A DNA stretch of 64,000 bases from Charina bottae (taxonomy: Eukaryota > Chordata > Lepidosauria > Squamata > Charinaidae). Within the stretch, counting starts at the first letter, position 1. Every line of letters begins with the position of its first letter. The position numbers and the translations under genes were made by a program. Under the pieces are notes generated by a model. It saw only the letters and a program-made list of their open reading frames with translations, made no database searches and had not been told where the DNA came from. The stretch covers positions 54,117,501 through 54,181,500 of the forward strand of contig JALMGJ010000006.1 of the NCBI GenBank assembly GCA_023362775.1, in the 5' to 3' direction. Positions 47,501 to 56,540 of the stretch are shown here, one piece after another.

Positions 47501-47544
47501 ATGACAGAGGTGGCAGTGCCTCCTGGGGTTGGCTGGCCCCGTAG
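44521..47544 (+). CDS. L2 LINE endonuclease-reverse transcriptase, uninterrupted
   Basis: Encodes the protein that nicks target DNA and copies element RNA during target-primed reverse transcription. From the first ATG (44521) the frame gives about 1007 residues. The frame is open upstream to 44239, but only from a GTG, so I prefer the ATG. N-terminal AP-type endonuclease: LLLNARSVNNK at about residue 60, ITETWL near 88, GDFN at 195 (45103-45114), SDH near 261. Reverse transcriptase: NFRPVSHLPFLGK, QSGFRPGYGTETAL, LLDLSAAFDTVDH, GVPQGSVLSPLLFNIYMKPL and YADD at 714 (46660-46671). The L2-type C-terminal domain has VTPLLRELHWLPVCFRVQFK and ends in GWLAP. All core catalytic residues I can check are present and there are no stops or frameshifts. 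Confidence 0.92.
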   Translation: MAGHLIRVVTGRGRYDGNRRACHLWGRRPRCLLPVVRSGPPCSHPGPGRQILGGSGLRLLLLNARSVNNKAPLISDLITDEGADLVCITETWLAPEGGVALSEMCPAGFQVWHQPRHRGRGGGVAVVIRESLVAFRGAAPQVAGCETLFFKLGSREQLGVLLLYQPPCCVATSLPELLEAVSGLAVEFPRLMVLGDFNLPSLGRDSEAAREFMATMAAMGLSQIIRDPTRDSGLTPDLVFLSEQWQCDLRGELHLSPLSWSDHALVTLRLSCAAPLRREAGPIRLVRSRRLMDPVRFQKELGVVPEDLLHGPVELLAAAWNRAAAGALDKIAPMRPLRPYLARRSPWFTEELRALKRVKRRLERRWRKTKNESDRTQSRAAVKAYLVAVRAAKREYFSVLIASAECRPTALFKITRSLLGREQGETHLQGRSEEFAEHLQDKIAQIHSKLDSKHETGSVEMPGARTYHVIWEQFDPVAPEEVDRILRTVNATTCQLDPCPSWLVKSASEVTCGWVQAMINLSLSEGVFPEVFKEALVHPLLKKPSLDPTILGNFRPVSHLPFLGKVVEKVVAWQLQRILEETDYLDPFQSGFRPGYGTETALVALMDDLWRERDGGSASILALLDLSAAFDTVDHGILLGRLRELGVGGVVLCWFTSFLRGRSQSVLIGEERADPRPLTCGVPQGSVLSPLLFNIYMKPLGEIIRHHGMRYHQYADDTQVYISIPGEVSDAVDALSQCLEAVGAWMGNNRLQLNPGKTEWLWIDGPPRSGKLSSLVLGEVALPRSDPVRNLGVLLDSRLLLEEQVAVTARRAFAQLRVVRQLRPFLDREALRTVTHALVISRIDYCNALYMGLPLKSIRKLQLVQNAAARAVMGAMRSAHVTPLLRELHWLPVCFRVQFKVLVITFKALYGIGPGYLRDRLVPITSARPTRACREGMLRTPSTREFHLAGSRRRAFSAIAPALWNILPPEVRLAPSLLAFRKALKTWLCHRAWDDRGGSASWGWLAP

Positions 47545-47669
47545 GAATACAATCTACACCACGGTCTCCAATCCATCTTGGATTTAGATAATTTATTACT
47601 GTATAGTATTATTGATTATTGTATTTTTAGAGGATATTTTTATAGTTTTTAAACTTTCAATTGTTGTAA

Positions 47670-47704
47670 CCCGCCCAGAGTCCCTTGCAAGGGAGATGGG
47701 CGGG
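47670..47704 (+). promoter_or_regulatory. L2 3'-terminal double hairpin
   Basis: CCCGCCCA (47670-47677) pairs with TGGGCGGG (47697-47704), enclosing the perfect palindrome TCCCTTGCAAGGGA. Present in the same place in the other L2 copies. Likely the 3' RNA element recognised by the L2 reverse transcriptase (inference). Confidence 0.7.
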
Positions 47705-47742
47705 GAATAAATTGAAATAATAAATAAATAAATAAATAAAAT

Positions 47743-47953
47743 AAAACATGAAGTTGTGCAAAGGCCCTTCTGGCCATGACTGCCACCTGCTCTTCGAGCA
47801 GGAGTCGTGAGTCCAAGAGGACCCCCAAATTACGCACCAGATCTGTCTGGGGTAAAGCAACTCCATCCAGAACTAAAGATGATAAATTCCTGGACACCGA
47901 GGGGCCATTAATCCACAGCCACTCCGTCTTATCAGGGTTCAGCTGAAGCCTGA
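47743..47953 (-). mobile_element. L2 LINE, 5' part of the split minus-strand copy
   Basis: The minus strand encodes RLQLNPDKTEWLWINGP, then VRNLGVLLDSRLLLEEQVAV and RRAFAQLHV, which joins directly to RQLRPFLEREAL at 43989 once the inserted element is removed. 5' truncation at about 47953. Confidence 0.9.
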
Positions 47954-48204
47954 TTGCAAGAAACAAAGAGGTAACATTGCAAGGAATTAGATTTTGGTTG
48001 GACATCAGGAAAAAAAATTCTTATGGTAAGCACTGTTCGACAATGGTACTTTCTGCCTTGGGAGGTGGTAGGATTTCCTTCTCTGGAGCTATTTAAACAG
48101 AGGCTGGATGGCCACATGTTGCAGATATAGAGGAGACCTGGACTGGTTAAGGTTTGGACTAGATGATCTTCAAGGTCCCTTCCAAGCTTACATTTTATGG
48201 TGAT
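47954..48204 (+). mobile_element. CR1 LINE, 3' part of the split copy
   Basis: A typical CR1 C-terminal and 3'-end sequence: TTGGTTGGACATCAGGAAAA, GAGCTATTTAAACAGAGGCT, GGATGGCCACATGT, TTGGACTAGATGATCTTCAA and GGTCCCTTCCAAGCTTACAT. It continues the 41880-42960 copy in the same orientation. Confidence 0.88.
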
Positions 48205-50104
48205 ATTTACACTTGAACACTTTTGCGCATACTTGATTTACAAACACAGACAATAAACTTCATCCTATGGTGTCACATAAAATATAAGAAGAAAAGAATT
48301 GGAACAATTAAAAAAAATCCCTGAAGCCAGCAGGACTTTGAAATACAAACTTCAGCTCAGGAGCCTCTTATGGTTTTATTAAAACTGTCAATGTTACTTT
48401 GTAGTTCTGAGCTGTTCATTTTACCAACTAAGGTGAAATAAAAAGAGCTTTCTATGTTTATTTAAGTTTCAAAAGTAAACTGGCTTACTTAACTACTGAT
48501 CTTTTCTCACTCAGGATTTCTGTATGGAATGTACTGATACTACAATTCTCAATTATTTGAATTATACATGAGATCAGATATTAAACTAAATGATATATTT
48601 TATCTGATATATGAACCAACATGTTATCAGCCTTCCATAATGCCAGTAAAAGCATCAACTTTTGTTTTAACTAGCTATTTAAAAGTAATTAAATCTGCAG
48701 ATTTGAGCAGCTGATAGTATTAATTAGGTCTATGCTTGAAGCATTCAGCCTACTGATTTCTACAGATGAACCTATCATTTAAAGTGCAGAAACATTTTGT
48801 TGTTGTGGTGGTGGTGGTCAGTTGACCATCTGTAATGCAAAATGACTGTCAAAGAGGAATGTTCAAGCAATACAATACAATAAAATAAAATACAATACAA
48901 TCAAAACACAGCAGAATGGAAAAATAACAAGTGGAGCTGAGCAAAGTAGCAAGGGAAACAAGGTCAGACTAGACCTCAAGGCAGAATACAAAGCCACCAA
49001 AAAGCCCCACTGGCATAAAATTCTTTGATATCACTCCTGTTCCTATTTTTGACTTTGAGTTAAGTGTAAGAATTGCTGTTCCGCAGGGCCCAGCATTCTC
49101 CTTAGGCACTTTAGAAGCTTATTCTGAAAGAATAATAACTATTATTGGCCTATAGTGCATGTACAGGTAATACATAGACATAAATATTAAGATTTAATGC
49201 AGGTATAGTCTGGTATTTCAGCTTTCACCACTGAAGTATAATTTGAACTATTAATGACATGTTGGAGAAAATTATTTTAATCAAATATTAAAGGCCAAAA
49301 GAGCAGAACCTCCTCCTTCTTCTCCTCCTTTTGTTTTTATCTATGTAATATAGAACATATGTGTGCGCATGCACACTTGCAATAGCAGCGTGTAATTTTG
49401 GAGGAAGAAGTTCAGACACTGATATTTGGTTTGAGTATTAGGTGAAGAGTCATTACTTTAATCTGTGAAATGTTGAAAAATGGGAGCTTGTTTATTAAGT
49501 ACCATTCAAACATTTTCTTCTACAACAAGAAATACTGTACAGTGTTCCAAAGGGGCACAGTTCACAAGTTCATAAATGGGGTAACTTCATATACATTGAT
49601 TAGGCCTTGTGATACTATGGTAATTTTCCCCAGCCAGATTCATTTCAAAATATTTGAGACTCCCGAGAGTTGTAATTCCAACATACCTGTAGAACACCAG
49701 GTTGAGGGAAGGTGATACTAGAAGATCATGAAATATATGTGCTGTTCCATATCTGTAGAAGAGCATGCATGTTGCATGAAAAAAGATCTTTAGGTTAAAA
49801 GAGAAGATAGGTGGTTTGAGAGAGGGGTCAAGGAATCCATTTATGCCAACTTGGAAAATCCTTCCTTGAATAGAGGTGGGGGCCTCAGGCACAAACTCTC
49901 CCACATCTTCCTCCCCGTTTTGTCTTCTGTGCCTAGGAAGATTAAGACCATTTCAGAAGCTCAACAGCAGCATGGTGATTTTAACGACCCTCCATTAGAT
50001 AATAAAAGGACTTAAAAATTACATCTCAATATAACCATGACCTAGCCCCAGGTGTAAGGTCACACAGCTACCTAGGAACATATTTAGGATTCCCTTACCA
50101 ACTT
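48205..50104. other. Unassigned AT-rich sequence
   Basis: Contains short low-complexity runs (GTGGTG near 48810; ATACA/ATAAA units at 48868-48905). No gene supported. Frames at 49470-49904 on both strands have no recognisable motif. Confidence 0.4.
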
Positions 50105-50240
50105 TGCTCAGACTGAAGAAGCTCCTTGGATAAGGAGCGAAACGTTTCCACTAAGAAAATAGAAATCCAGTTGACATGATTCAAGCTACAGACAATTCCA
50201 CCTGGATGACTGAGAACCTTCATAGACATCTTTAGGTTAA
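50105..50240 (+). mobile_element. Penelope-type element 3' end
   Basis: CTGAAGAAGCTCCTTGGATA, GCGAAACGTTTCC, then AAATCCAGTTGACATGATTC and CACCTGGATGACTGAGAACC. I recognise this as a common vertebrate dispersed-repeat 3' end with the GCGAAACGT motif. Assignment to Penelope-like elements rests on that motif and on similar 3' ends at 27.8 and 33.6 kb. Confidence 0.5.
50113..50146 (+). ncRNA. Hammerhead-ribozyme-like core (candidate)
   Basis: CTGAAGA (fits CUGANGA; position 7 is free in hammerheads) at 50113-50119, one extra A, then a perfect 7-bp stem II GCTCCTT/AAGGAGC with a GGAT loop (50121-50138). GAAAC at 50139-50143 and a GTT triplet (an allowed NUH cleavage site) follow. Stem III would be minimal (ACGU), as in hammerheads that act as dimers. 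Stem I is not obvious. The extra A next to stem II is a departure from consensus. Confidence 0.45.
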
Positions 50241-51578
50241 TTATTCTAGATTTGGTTAGCAGCAAATGATTGGAATGGCTTGTGCAATGAATGTAAGGGC
50301 AGAAGAAAATTGTTGAGTAATAATCTATCAAAGTTACATGGTGTCTTTTAAGAATTGTCATTTCTATATAATTTCATAAATTCAAATATATATAGTACGC
50401 CTCTCTGTGATAGAAAGTAACCAAAAATACCAGGAACAGGAGTTAATCAATCTATGAAATGCACCATTGGAGAGTTAATACTTAATCTTAGTGGTTTGCT
50501 TGCCTGCCACATGCCAACAAGACTAATCCAAGGATGTCCAAAATGATAATTGATCAATAGTTTGAAATTGCAGCACTTGAACTCTCACCTTCAATTTTGC
50601 TGTGTTGTAGCAGACCTTTAAACACCAACTGTTGTAGAGTGATTCATTCTGAGTTTCAATCAGCAATTCCCAGATAGCTGAAGAATAGTAGGCATATTTT
50701 TTCAGTTACTGGTAGTTACACTAATTCTTGTACAAAGCTGCTACTTATATGCTGGTTAAAGCAAGCAAAGCTCAGTAAATTTGCAAACATACAGTATGTG
50801 CGCAGAAAATCTTGAAGCTGTAGATCATAACAATTCTTCAGAAGCAGAACACCAGGTGTTACATCCTGTGGAAATTCTGCCCACAAGAACTCCATTTAAA
50901 AAGTAACCCTTTTAACGGAAAGAGGAAAAGTTCATTTCACTTGCATTTTAATGTGAATTGACTTAACAAACATACTTCTAAATGTGATATAAATATCTAA
51001 TTAAAAATGTCTAATATATAATATTAAAATCTGTAACACATTTTATGTCTTCATGTTTGTAATTATCAGAGATTATCAGATTAATAACACAAAATGATTT
51101 GTTAAGGAGAAATTGGTTCTTCCATATATACAATGAGAATATATCTAAAATGCATCTAAATTTTTGTTTCAAAAAGCAAACTTAAACTGATGGAGAAAGC
51201 AAACTTTTTAAAAAAGAGAAATGTTAATTGAGACGTTTTTCTATTTCTAAACTGGGTGATATAACATGAATTGTTCTTATAATCTCCTTCATATATAATA
51301 TATTAAGATGGACACCAGGTAATGAAGTATGATAAAATTCACAATTAGTAGCTATTTAATGATGCTTTCCCATTTATTAGTATTGACAGCAATTAAAAAT
51401 ATATTTCAGGAGAGGATAGAAGAAGCAAAAGTGCATTACTAAGGAGGGTGTGATTAATTTACATAATAGATTTCTGGCAAGTATCAAATTTGCACTGCTC
51501 CATTTCATTTTCTCTAAATTCCCCATCTGCTGCAGTCTGTAATTCACAGACAGAATGAAGAGTTGCATTGTTTCTATG

Positions 51579-51585
<7 letters not shown>
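50241..51585. other. Unassigned AT-rich sequence
   Basis: No gene or recognisable repeat. Confidence 0.4.

Positions 51586-51626
<41 letters not shown>
51586..51626. repeat. (GAT)n microsatellite
   Basis: About 13 GAT units. The minus-strand polyhistidine frame here is an artefact of the repeat. Confidence 0.95.
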
Positions 51627-51627
<1 letters not shown>

Positions 51628-52586
51628 AAAATATATTAGTCCTGATGCTGATCAAGAACAGTTGACTATTTTAGAAGAAATTTGTAAAAGTTGCAACAAT
51701 AATGGCTACAGCTGTGCATACTTCAAAAATAATTGTTAAAAAGTGCTTCACTTAAATCAGCCCAACTTTTTTAAGGCTTCTAGTGAGCTTAAAAACAGTC
51801 AGGTTACGTTAAGAAATAGCAGAGAGATGCAATGCTTATGTGAAGTGCAAAGCACTTCTTCCAGATTGTTTTTTTTTCCTTACAGCTCTATTAGTGACAC
51901 ACACAGATACAAGTAGCTATGAACAGGTACAGAGTGCGATTCTGATTGATCATAATTGGAGGTTATAAGAAAAAAGAGACAAAAATTCCACCCAACAGTA
52001 TGGGGCAGAGTAGAACACAAAATCAAATACTGATTTTCAGGAGGTAACAAAGTGATAGGGTAGAGTTTGAAGGGTTGATTCTTCTTGCTCTTCTTTTGTG
52101 TTGTATTGTTTTCTGCTGAGATTATATTTCTAAATTTGGGTCTAAGTGTTATTCTTCTCTTTCATATGCCATGACAGAGGACATTGAAAATATTGGTGTG
52201 GCTCTTGCGGTTCTGCAGTTCCAAGACAAGGGCTGCTAATCCAGATTTAATACATTGGTATAACCCAGCATTCCCAATTTAGCAGGAAGGATAAGCACAG
52301 CTATTTTTTTTTAAATTTCAGTCAATTAATGCTATAGTCTAGGATTTCCATAGCAAAGTTTAGTAATGTCAAATATTCCACAGAGGAATTCAGTGTGCAG
52401 ATTTACAACAGAAAGATCAAATAAAAACAGTCATCTCTTCAATCCATAAGGAGAAAGAGTAGTCCCTACTCTAGACATCTTTTTTTTCACTAGGGTTACA
52501 TTCCCTGTTCCTCCAATGCCACTGATACTTTGGATACTACACAGTATTACTGAATGGAGCTAATAGGAAAGCACAAATGTCCAAAC
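51627..52586. other. Unassigned AT-rich sequence
   Basis: No gene or recognisable repeat. Confidence 0.4.
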
Positions 52587-52594
52587 ACCTAGAG
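52587..52594 (+). repeat. 8-bp target site duplication, left
   Basis: ACCTAGAG, repeated exactly at 52864-52871. Confidence 0.9.
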
Positions 52595-52863
52595 CATAGC
52601 TTTCCAAACTGTGTGTTGTGACACTTTAGTGTGTCGCAACACACAGTTTAGTGTGTCGCAAAGTGGCGGTGGAGGCGTGCACGGCGGTGGCACGGCGGTG
52701 TGCATGGCGTGCGGTGGCAGCGGTGCGCCATCAGTGCTTCCGTGTTTTAGCGAGGCCGCTGCCGCTGCCGTGCACGCTGCCGCCACCGCGCGCCCCCACT
52801 GCCACGTGCCCCCCCGCTGCCGCCATTGGTGTATCGCCAACGGTGGCAGTTTGGAAAGCACTG
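52595..52863. mobile_element. Non-autonomous hAT-type element, GC-rich core (copy 3)
   Basis: A 269-bp element with ends CATAGCTTTCCAAACTGTGT and GGCAGTTTGGAAAGCACTG and a perfect 8-bp target duplication. The left subterminal part has TTGTGACAC/GTGTGTCGCAACACACAG blocks like copies 1 and 2. The core is a GC-rich run of GGCGGTGG and GCCGCTGCC-type units, unlike the cores of the other two copies. The long open frames across it on both strands are products of this composition. Confidence 0.9.
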
Positions 52864-52871
52864 ACCTAGAG
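52864..52871 (+). repeat. 8-bp target site duplication, right
   Basis: ACCTAGAG, exact copy of 52587-52594. Confidence 0.9.
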
Positions 52872-55770
52872 TACTTGTTTCAGTAAGCATATCTTTACCC
52901 AGTATGCAAACAGTCTCCTGCACAGTAATGAATTTGGATCTTTCTTAATTGCCTTTATTATGTGATGGTATTTCTATTTTTATTTTATGCTTCAAATTTA
53001 GTCACCACCCATCCACTCAAGGAGCGGTACAATCTTTTTTCTATCATTTTCAAAGTCAGTGGATCCACACCTTGATCTGAGCTACATGATAGCTTTTTTA
53101 TGGCTCAGTGGAATCTGCAAACTCGGCTATTCTAGCTTGGTGGGATGTGTGAACTCATCCATTCTGGCAAGCTTCTTCCCCCCTCTCTTGCAACCACCTC
53201 TATCCCTTTCTATAGCTCTCATAGGCATTTCTGACCATTAAGGCTGAAAATGGACACTTTATTTTTCTGCCATTTAGAGTTGAACAGATGAGAATTATAC
53301 TGTAACTCTTACATCACAGTTAAAAACCAAAGCAAACACTCAAAAGCTCCCCATGCTCAGCTGATACGTTTGTGGTTTTTGGTTTTCAGGTGGCAAGGGT
53401 CCTGTTTCCATAATCTCTGCCTGAGATCTCTTTGCCTTCCCTGTGGCTGATATGCCTTGTGTACATGTTTTGAGTGGCCTTGATTTTATTATGATTTGTG
53501 ACCTGAATTTTGTTATGTTGATCAGATTGTGCCTCCTTTGGTTTGATTTCATTGTTTGTTACTGATTAAGTGACTTTACACTCTTTAGACAATAGTATAC
53601 TCATGTTTCGTTTTCTGTCTCTGTCTTTCTCACTTATGGCCACATTCAGATAAATTGCATCTTTCGGTTTCTTTGAGCATGTCCTAAGTAGTCCTGAGTA
53701 CATTTTTCTTTCTCCAGAAATTTTATCTAGTGGGAGAAAAAGTAATAATGATTTTATAAGTAGCAGTCTATTGAAACACAATCTTCTCTTTGTTCATTAC
53801 ATTACATGCATCCTTGCTGGGTGTTCAAGACCTACTGTGTAAGCAAGGTACCATATTAAGAAGATTTGCTATGTTAAAGGAGAGAGTTTTTGTAATTCAA
53901 CCGTTTTTTCCAGAGAAAGAGGAATCATGGAGGCTGTTTTTTAGCAATACAAGGTAGGCTGAGCAAAAATAGAAGAGAACTTGTTAATAATGCCAATCAC
54001 AGAAGTCACTAGCCTTTTCTTATCCCGCCTTACATCTTTACAATGCTGACTGCTTCAACAGAAGCCAGCGTGTAATATCAATGTTCGGAAAACTCATCTT
54101 TTAAGAACAGGAAACCTCTTCACTTTTCTAATAAGATTACATTTATAGCCTTTCATGTCAAATACCTGAACTAATGTGCAGTAATTTTCTAAGGGTATGT
54201 AAGGATGTGGAGAAGATATGATAATAGAAGCATCTTCTCACTTAGGTCCTAAAAATTTGTTGTTTAGAGTTCCCAGTGTATAGAAGATTTTAATGCTAAG
54301 AATAAAACATCAAGTTAAAACAAAGAAGTTAAGACATTTGACAGGAATTCATATGTTCAACAACAACAGTTGTTGTTCTTGAACATTCAGTCATGTGTTT
54401 TTATCCATTTAAAAGGCCTTGCCTAGAAAAAAAAAATCTTAGAATGTCTTGCAGCAATTTTTAGACATAATGTTTTGTTGATATGTGGTGAGATAACATA
54501 TTTATTTTGGGCTGTACTTAATTACTCAACCTTATTCTTTAGACGTAATTCAGAGATGCGGGGCTTATATTTGGGGACAGGGGAAGAAGAAAGATTCTGT
54601 GTGGAATCTGTAGTTTCTGTTTTCTTGCTCCACCTAGTCTCATCACATAGGATCTTTTGCTTGGATTATGATTTTATTGCATTGCCTAAATGTTGCTGAG
54701 ACCTGAAATAATTGTTTTGTTAAAATGCCACTGTGGCTTGTGAATGACATAATCAAACTAATACTAATAATCCTAGTGCAAACCTAGGCATGCAAACTTT
54801 ACATTGTGCTGTTCCAGCTTTGGGTATAATTTAATATAAATGTATGGTGATGCAGTTCGAATTGAGGCTACCATCTGCAGACTTGAGAAGCTTAAACCTT
54901 TTCTTCATCCCCTTTGTTTGAAAAAAAATGACAACTTCCACACACAAGGTTTTATTTCTTCATCACTTCATAACCAGTATTCACAGATTAGGCTGTTGAC
55001 CATTTACACCACACATAAATAAAACCTGGAAATACAATGGCACAATATATAACTTGCTCTTGAAATTTCCGTAAATAATCCCCTGTTGTATGAGAGCTCA
55101 GCAGCAGAGTACTGAATGTAGAGGTCTGGAAATAAAAACTAGTGATGGCTGAATCTAGCAGCTTCAGTTTCATTTCCCCCCCCCTTATATTCACTTCACT
55201 CTCTTTCTGTATTGATTTAGAAATGCTTTTTAAAATGTCTGCATGAAAATGTGGGCTTTGTTACAGCAGCCCTCAGGGATTTCAATTGCCATCTACTACT
55301 CCTTTTAGATTTGTTCACTTGATAGTCCCCCAGATGTGAGACTCCACAGTGATAGTATAGTGGGTCAATTCTGAATCATAGGAGTTCCCCAAAGAGGAGC
55401 AGGATGTAGTATAATACCAATTCATAAGAATCAGCATGACTCCCCCAGAATAGGCTTCAGTGAACTCAGTGGTAGTTCCTGTATAGGTTCATCACATTTC
55501 AGACAGCTGAAGTACAACATTTAGAATTTAATTAGAAATGTAAATTATATTGCAAACAAATATTGTCAACCACTAGAGAGCAGTAGGAAGTAACCTCACT
55601 CAAGTAAAGGAAATAAGTATTTAGCTTCTGCTTCATTATTTTCTCTGAGTTCTATGCAAATTTCTCACCAATAATAGTAAAACCTGAAAGCCTCCCATTC
55701 ACTTGCAAGAGCAAGAAAAATTGTCAAGCAGCCTGGGAGCTTCAGCAAATAATCTCCACTATCCTGATGT
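52872..55770. other. Unassigned AT-rich sequence
   Basis: At 52985-53030 TCACCACCCATCCACTCAAG may be a decayed minus-strand L2 3' end. A small hairpin near 54353-54387 pairs TGTTCAA with TTGAACA around CAACAACA/GTTGTTG. No gene supported. Confidence 0.35.
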
Positions 55771-55772
<2 letters not shown>

Positions 55773-55856
<84 letters not shown>

Positions 55857-55866
55857 AGAGAGAGAA
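55773..55866. repeat. (GA)n microsatellite
   Basis: About 40 uninterrupted GA units, then a short interrupted run. The overlapping serine/leucine-rich frame on the minus strand is an artefact. Confidence 0.97.
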
Positions 55867-55877
55867 TCTTTAAGACA

Positions 55878-55937
55878 ATTCATTCATTCATTCATTCATT
55901 CATTCATTCATTCATTCATTCATTCATTCATTCATTC
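55878..55937. repeat. (ATTC)n microsatellite
   Basis: Fifteen ATTC units directly adjoining an L2 3' end. On the minus strand this is a (GAAT)n tail, unlike the AAAT tails of the other L2 copies here. Confidence 0.95.
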
Positions 55938-55998
55938 GTCATATTTATATCCCGCCCATCTCCCCCACAAGGAGGGACCCTGGGTGGTTCACAACAAA
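55938..55998 (-). mobile_element. L2-type LINE 3' end
   Basis: ATCCCGCCCATCTCCCCCAC and AAGGAGGGACCCTGGGTGGT form the minus-strand L2 terminal hairpin. The following GTTCACAACA is the conserved TGTTGTGAAC just before the hairpin. Confidence 0.85.
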
Positions 55999-56000
55999 AG

Positions 56001-56137
56001 TCTGCATTCCTCATCTTCTACTGTATATTACTGCTGCATTTGCGAATGCCACAAATTGTTGTGAACCGCCACAACACAAATGTTGTGGCGGTTCACAACA
56101 TTTGCCTGCATTCCTCATCTTCTATATTACTGCTGCA
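56001..56137. repeat. Imperfect direct repeat flanking a hairpin
   Basis: CTGCATTCCTCATCTTCTA and TATTACTGCTGCA occur at 56002-56038 and again at 56106-56137; the second copy lacks about five bases. The 20-bp hairpin described separately lies between them. Confidence 0.85.
56057..56100. repeat. Perfect 20-bp inverted repeat with 4-nt loop
   Basis: TGTTGTGAACCGCCACAACA (56057-56076), loop CAAA, then its exact complement at 56081-56100. The arm contains GTTGTGAACCGCC, the sequence that starts the L2 terminal hairpin, so it probably derives from L2 sequence copied in opposite directions. Confidence 0.9.
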
Positions 56138-56295
56138 GAGAAGCCAAAAAGTATGGGCAGAACTGCTTTTTGCTAACTAATATCCTTTGGGGAAAAATTC
56201 TCAGCAAATCAAATCACCCCTTAATTCCTTTAGTGGAAACTATACAAGATATAGCTAAGCATGATATAACCATGTTATTATACTTTTTATGTTGC

Positions 56296-56540
56296 CCAGT
56301 AGTTAGAGTCTTAGCAGGTGACAGTGCCTGGCTATTCTTGTCTGAGCTTAGATGTTCAGAGCTAAGTAGAGTCAGAATGGTTAGTCCTTGGATGAGACAT
56401 CTCCAAGAATACCAACACTGTAGGTTAGGCTGGGAAGTTGAAATAACATTTGAGAAAAAAGAAATGGCAAACCACTTTTGCACTGTTGCCAAGAAATCTA
56501 TATGGATGGGTCCATAAATTGTCAGGAGTTGAGCAAATGA
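56296..56540 (+). mobile_element. 5S-rRNA-derived SINE
   Basis: The segment 56359-56428 aligns with the 3' half of 5S rRNA: AGAGCTAAGTAGAGTCAGAA matches the box A region, and TGGTTAGTCCTTGGATGAGA (56379-56398) matches box C. CCAAGAATACCAACACTGTA matches the 5S 3' end. After that comes a body with GAAATGGCAAACCACTTTTG and TTGCCAAGAAATC, resembling BovB. It is too diverged and fused to foreign sequence to be a functional 5S gene; the structure is that of a 5S-type SINE. Confidence 0.75.

Larger units (their letters stand above)
43992..47742 (+). mobile_element. L2-clade LINE with intact coding frame, 3.75 kb
   Basis: Non-LTR retrotransposon of the L2 clade. It has a 5' region of about 530 bp, a single EN-RT frame, a 200-bp 3' UTR with the family hairpin (47670-47704) and an AAATAAAT tail. 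It lies inside a minus-strand L2: the left junction follows CTGGCGCAAA(A) at 43991 and the right junction precedes AAAACATGAAG, giving at most a 4-bp AAAA duplication that merges with the tail. No separate ORF1 is visible. It is strikingly GC-rich against the AT-rich surroundings, with CpGs preserved, which suggests recent insertion. Confidence 0.93.

Noticed and set aside
51377..51655. Polyhistidine frame on the minus strand
   Set aside because: Produced by the (GAT)n microsatellite.
52589..52886. Alanine/histidine-rich open frames on both strands
   Set aside because: Same reason: they cover the GC-rich core of a miniature transposon bounded by 8-bp duplications.
55665..55883. Leucine/serine-repeat protein frame
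   Set aside because: Produced entirely by the (GA)n microsatellite.
56340..56428. Possible functional 5S rRNA gene
   Set aside because: Only the 3' half matches well, with many changes, and it is fused to SINE body sequence.
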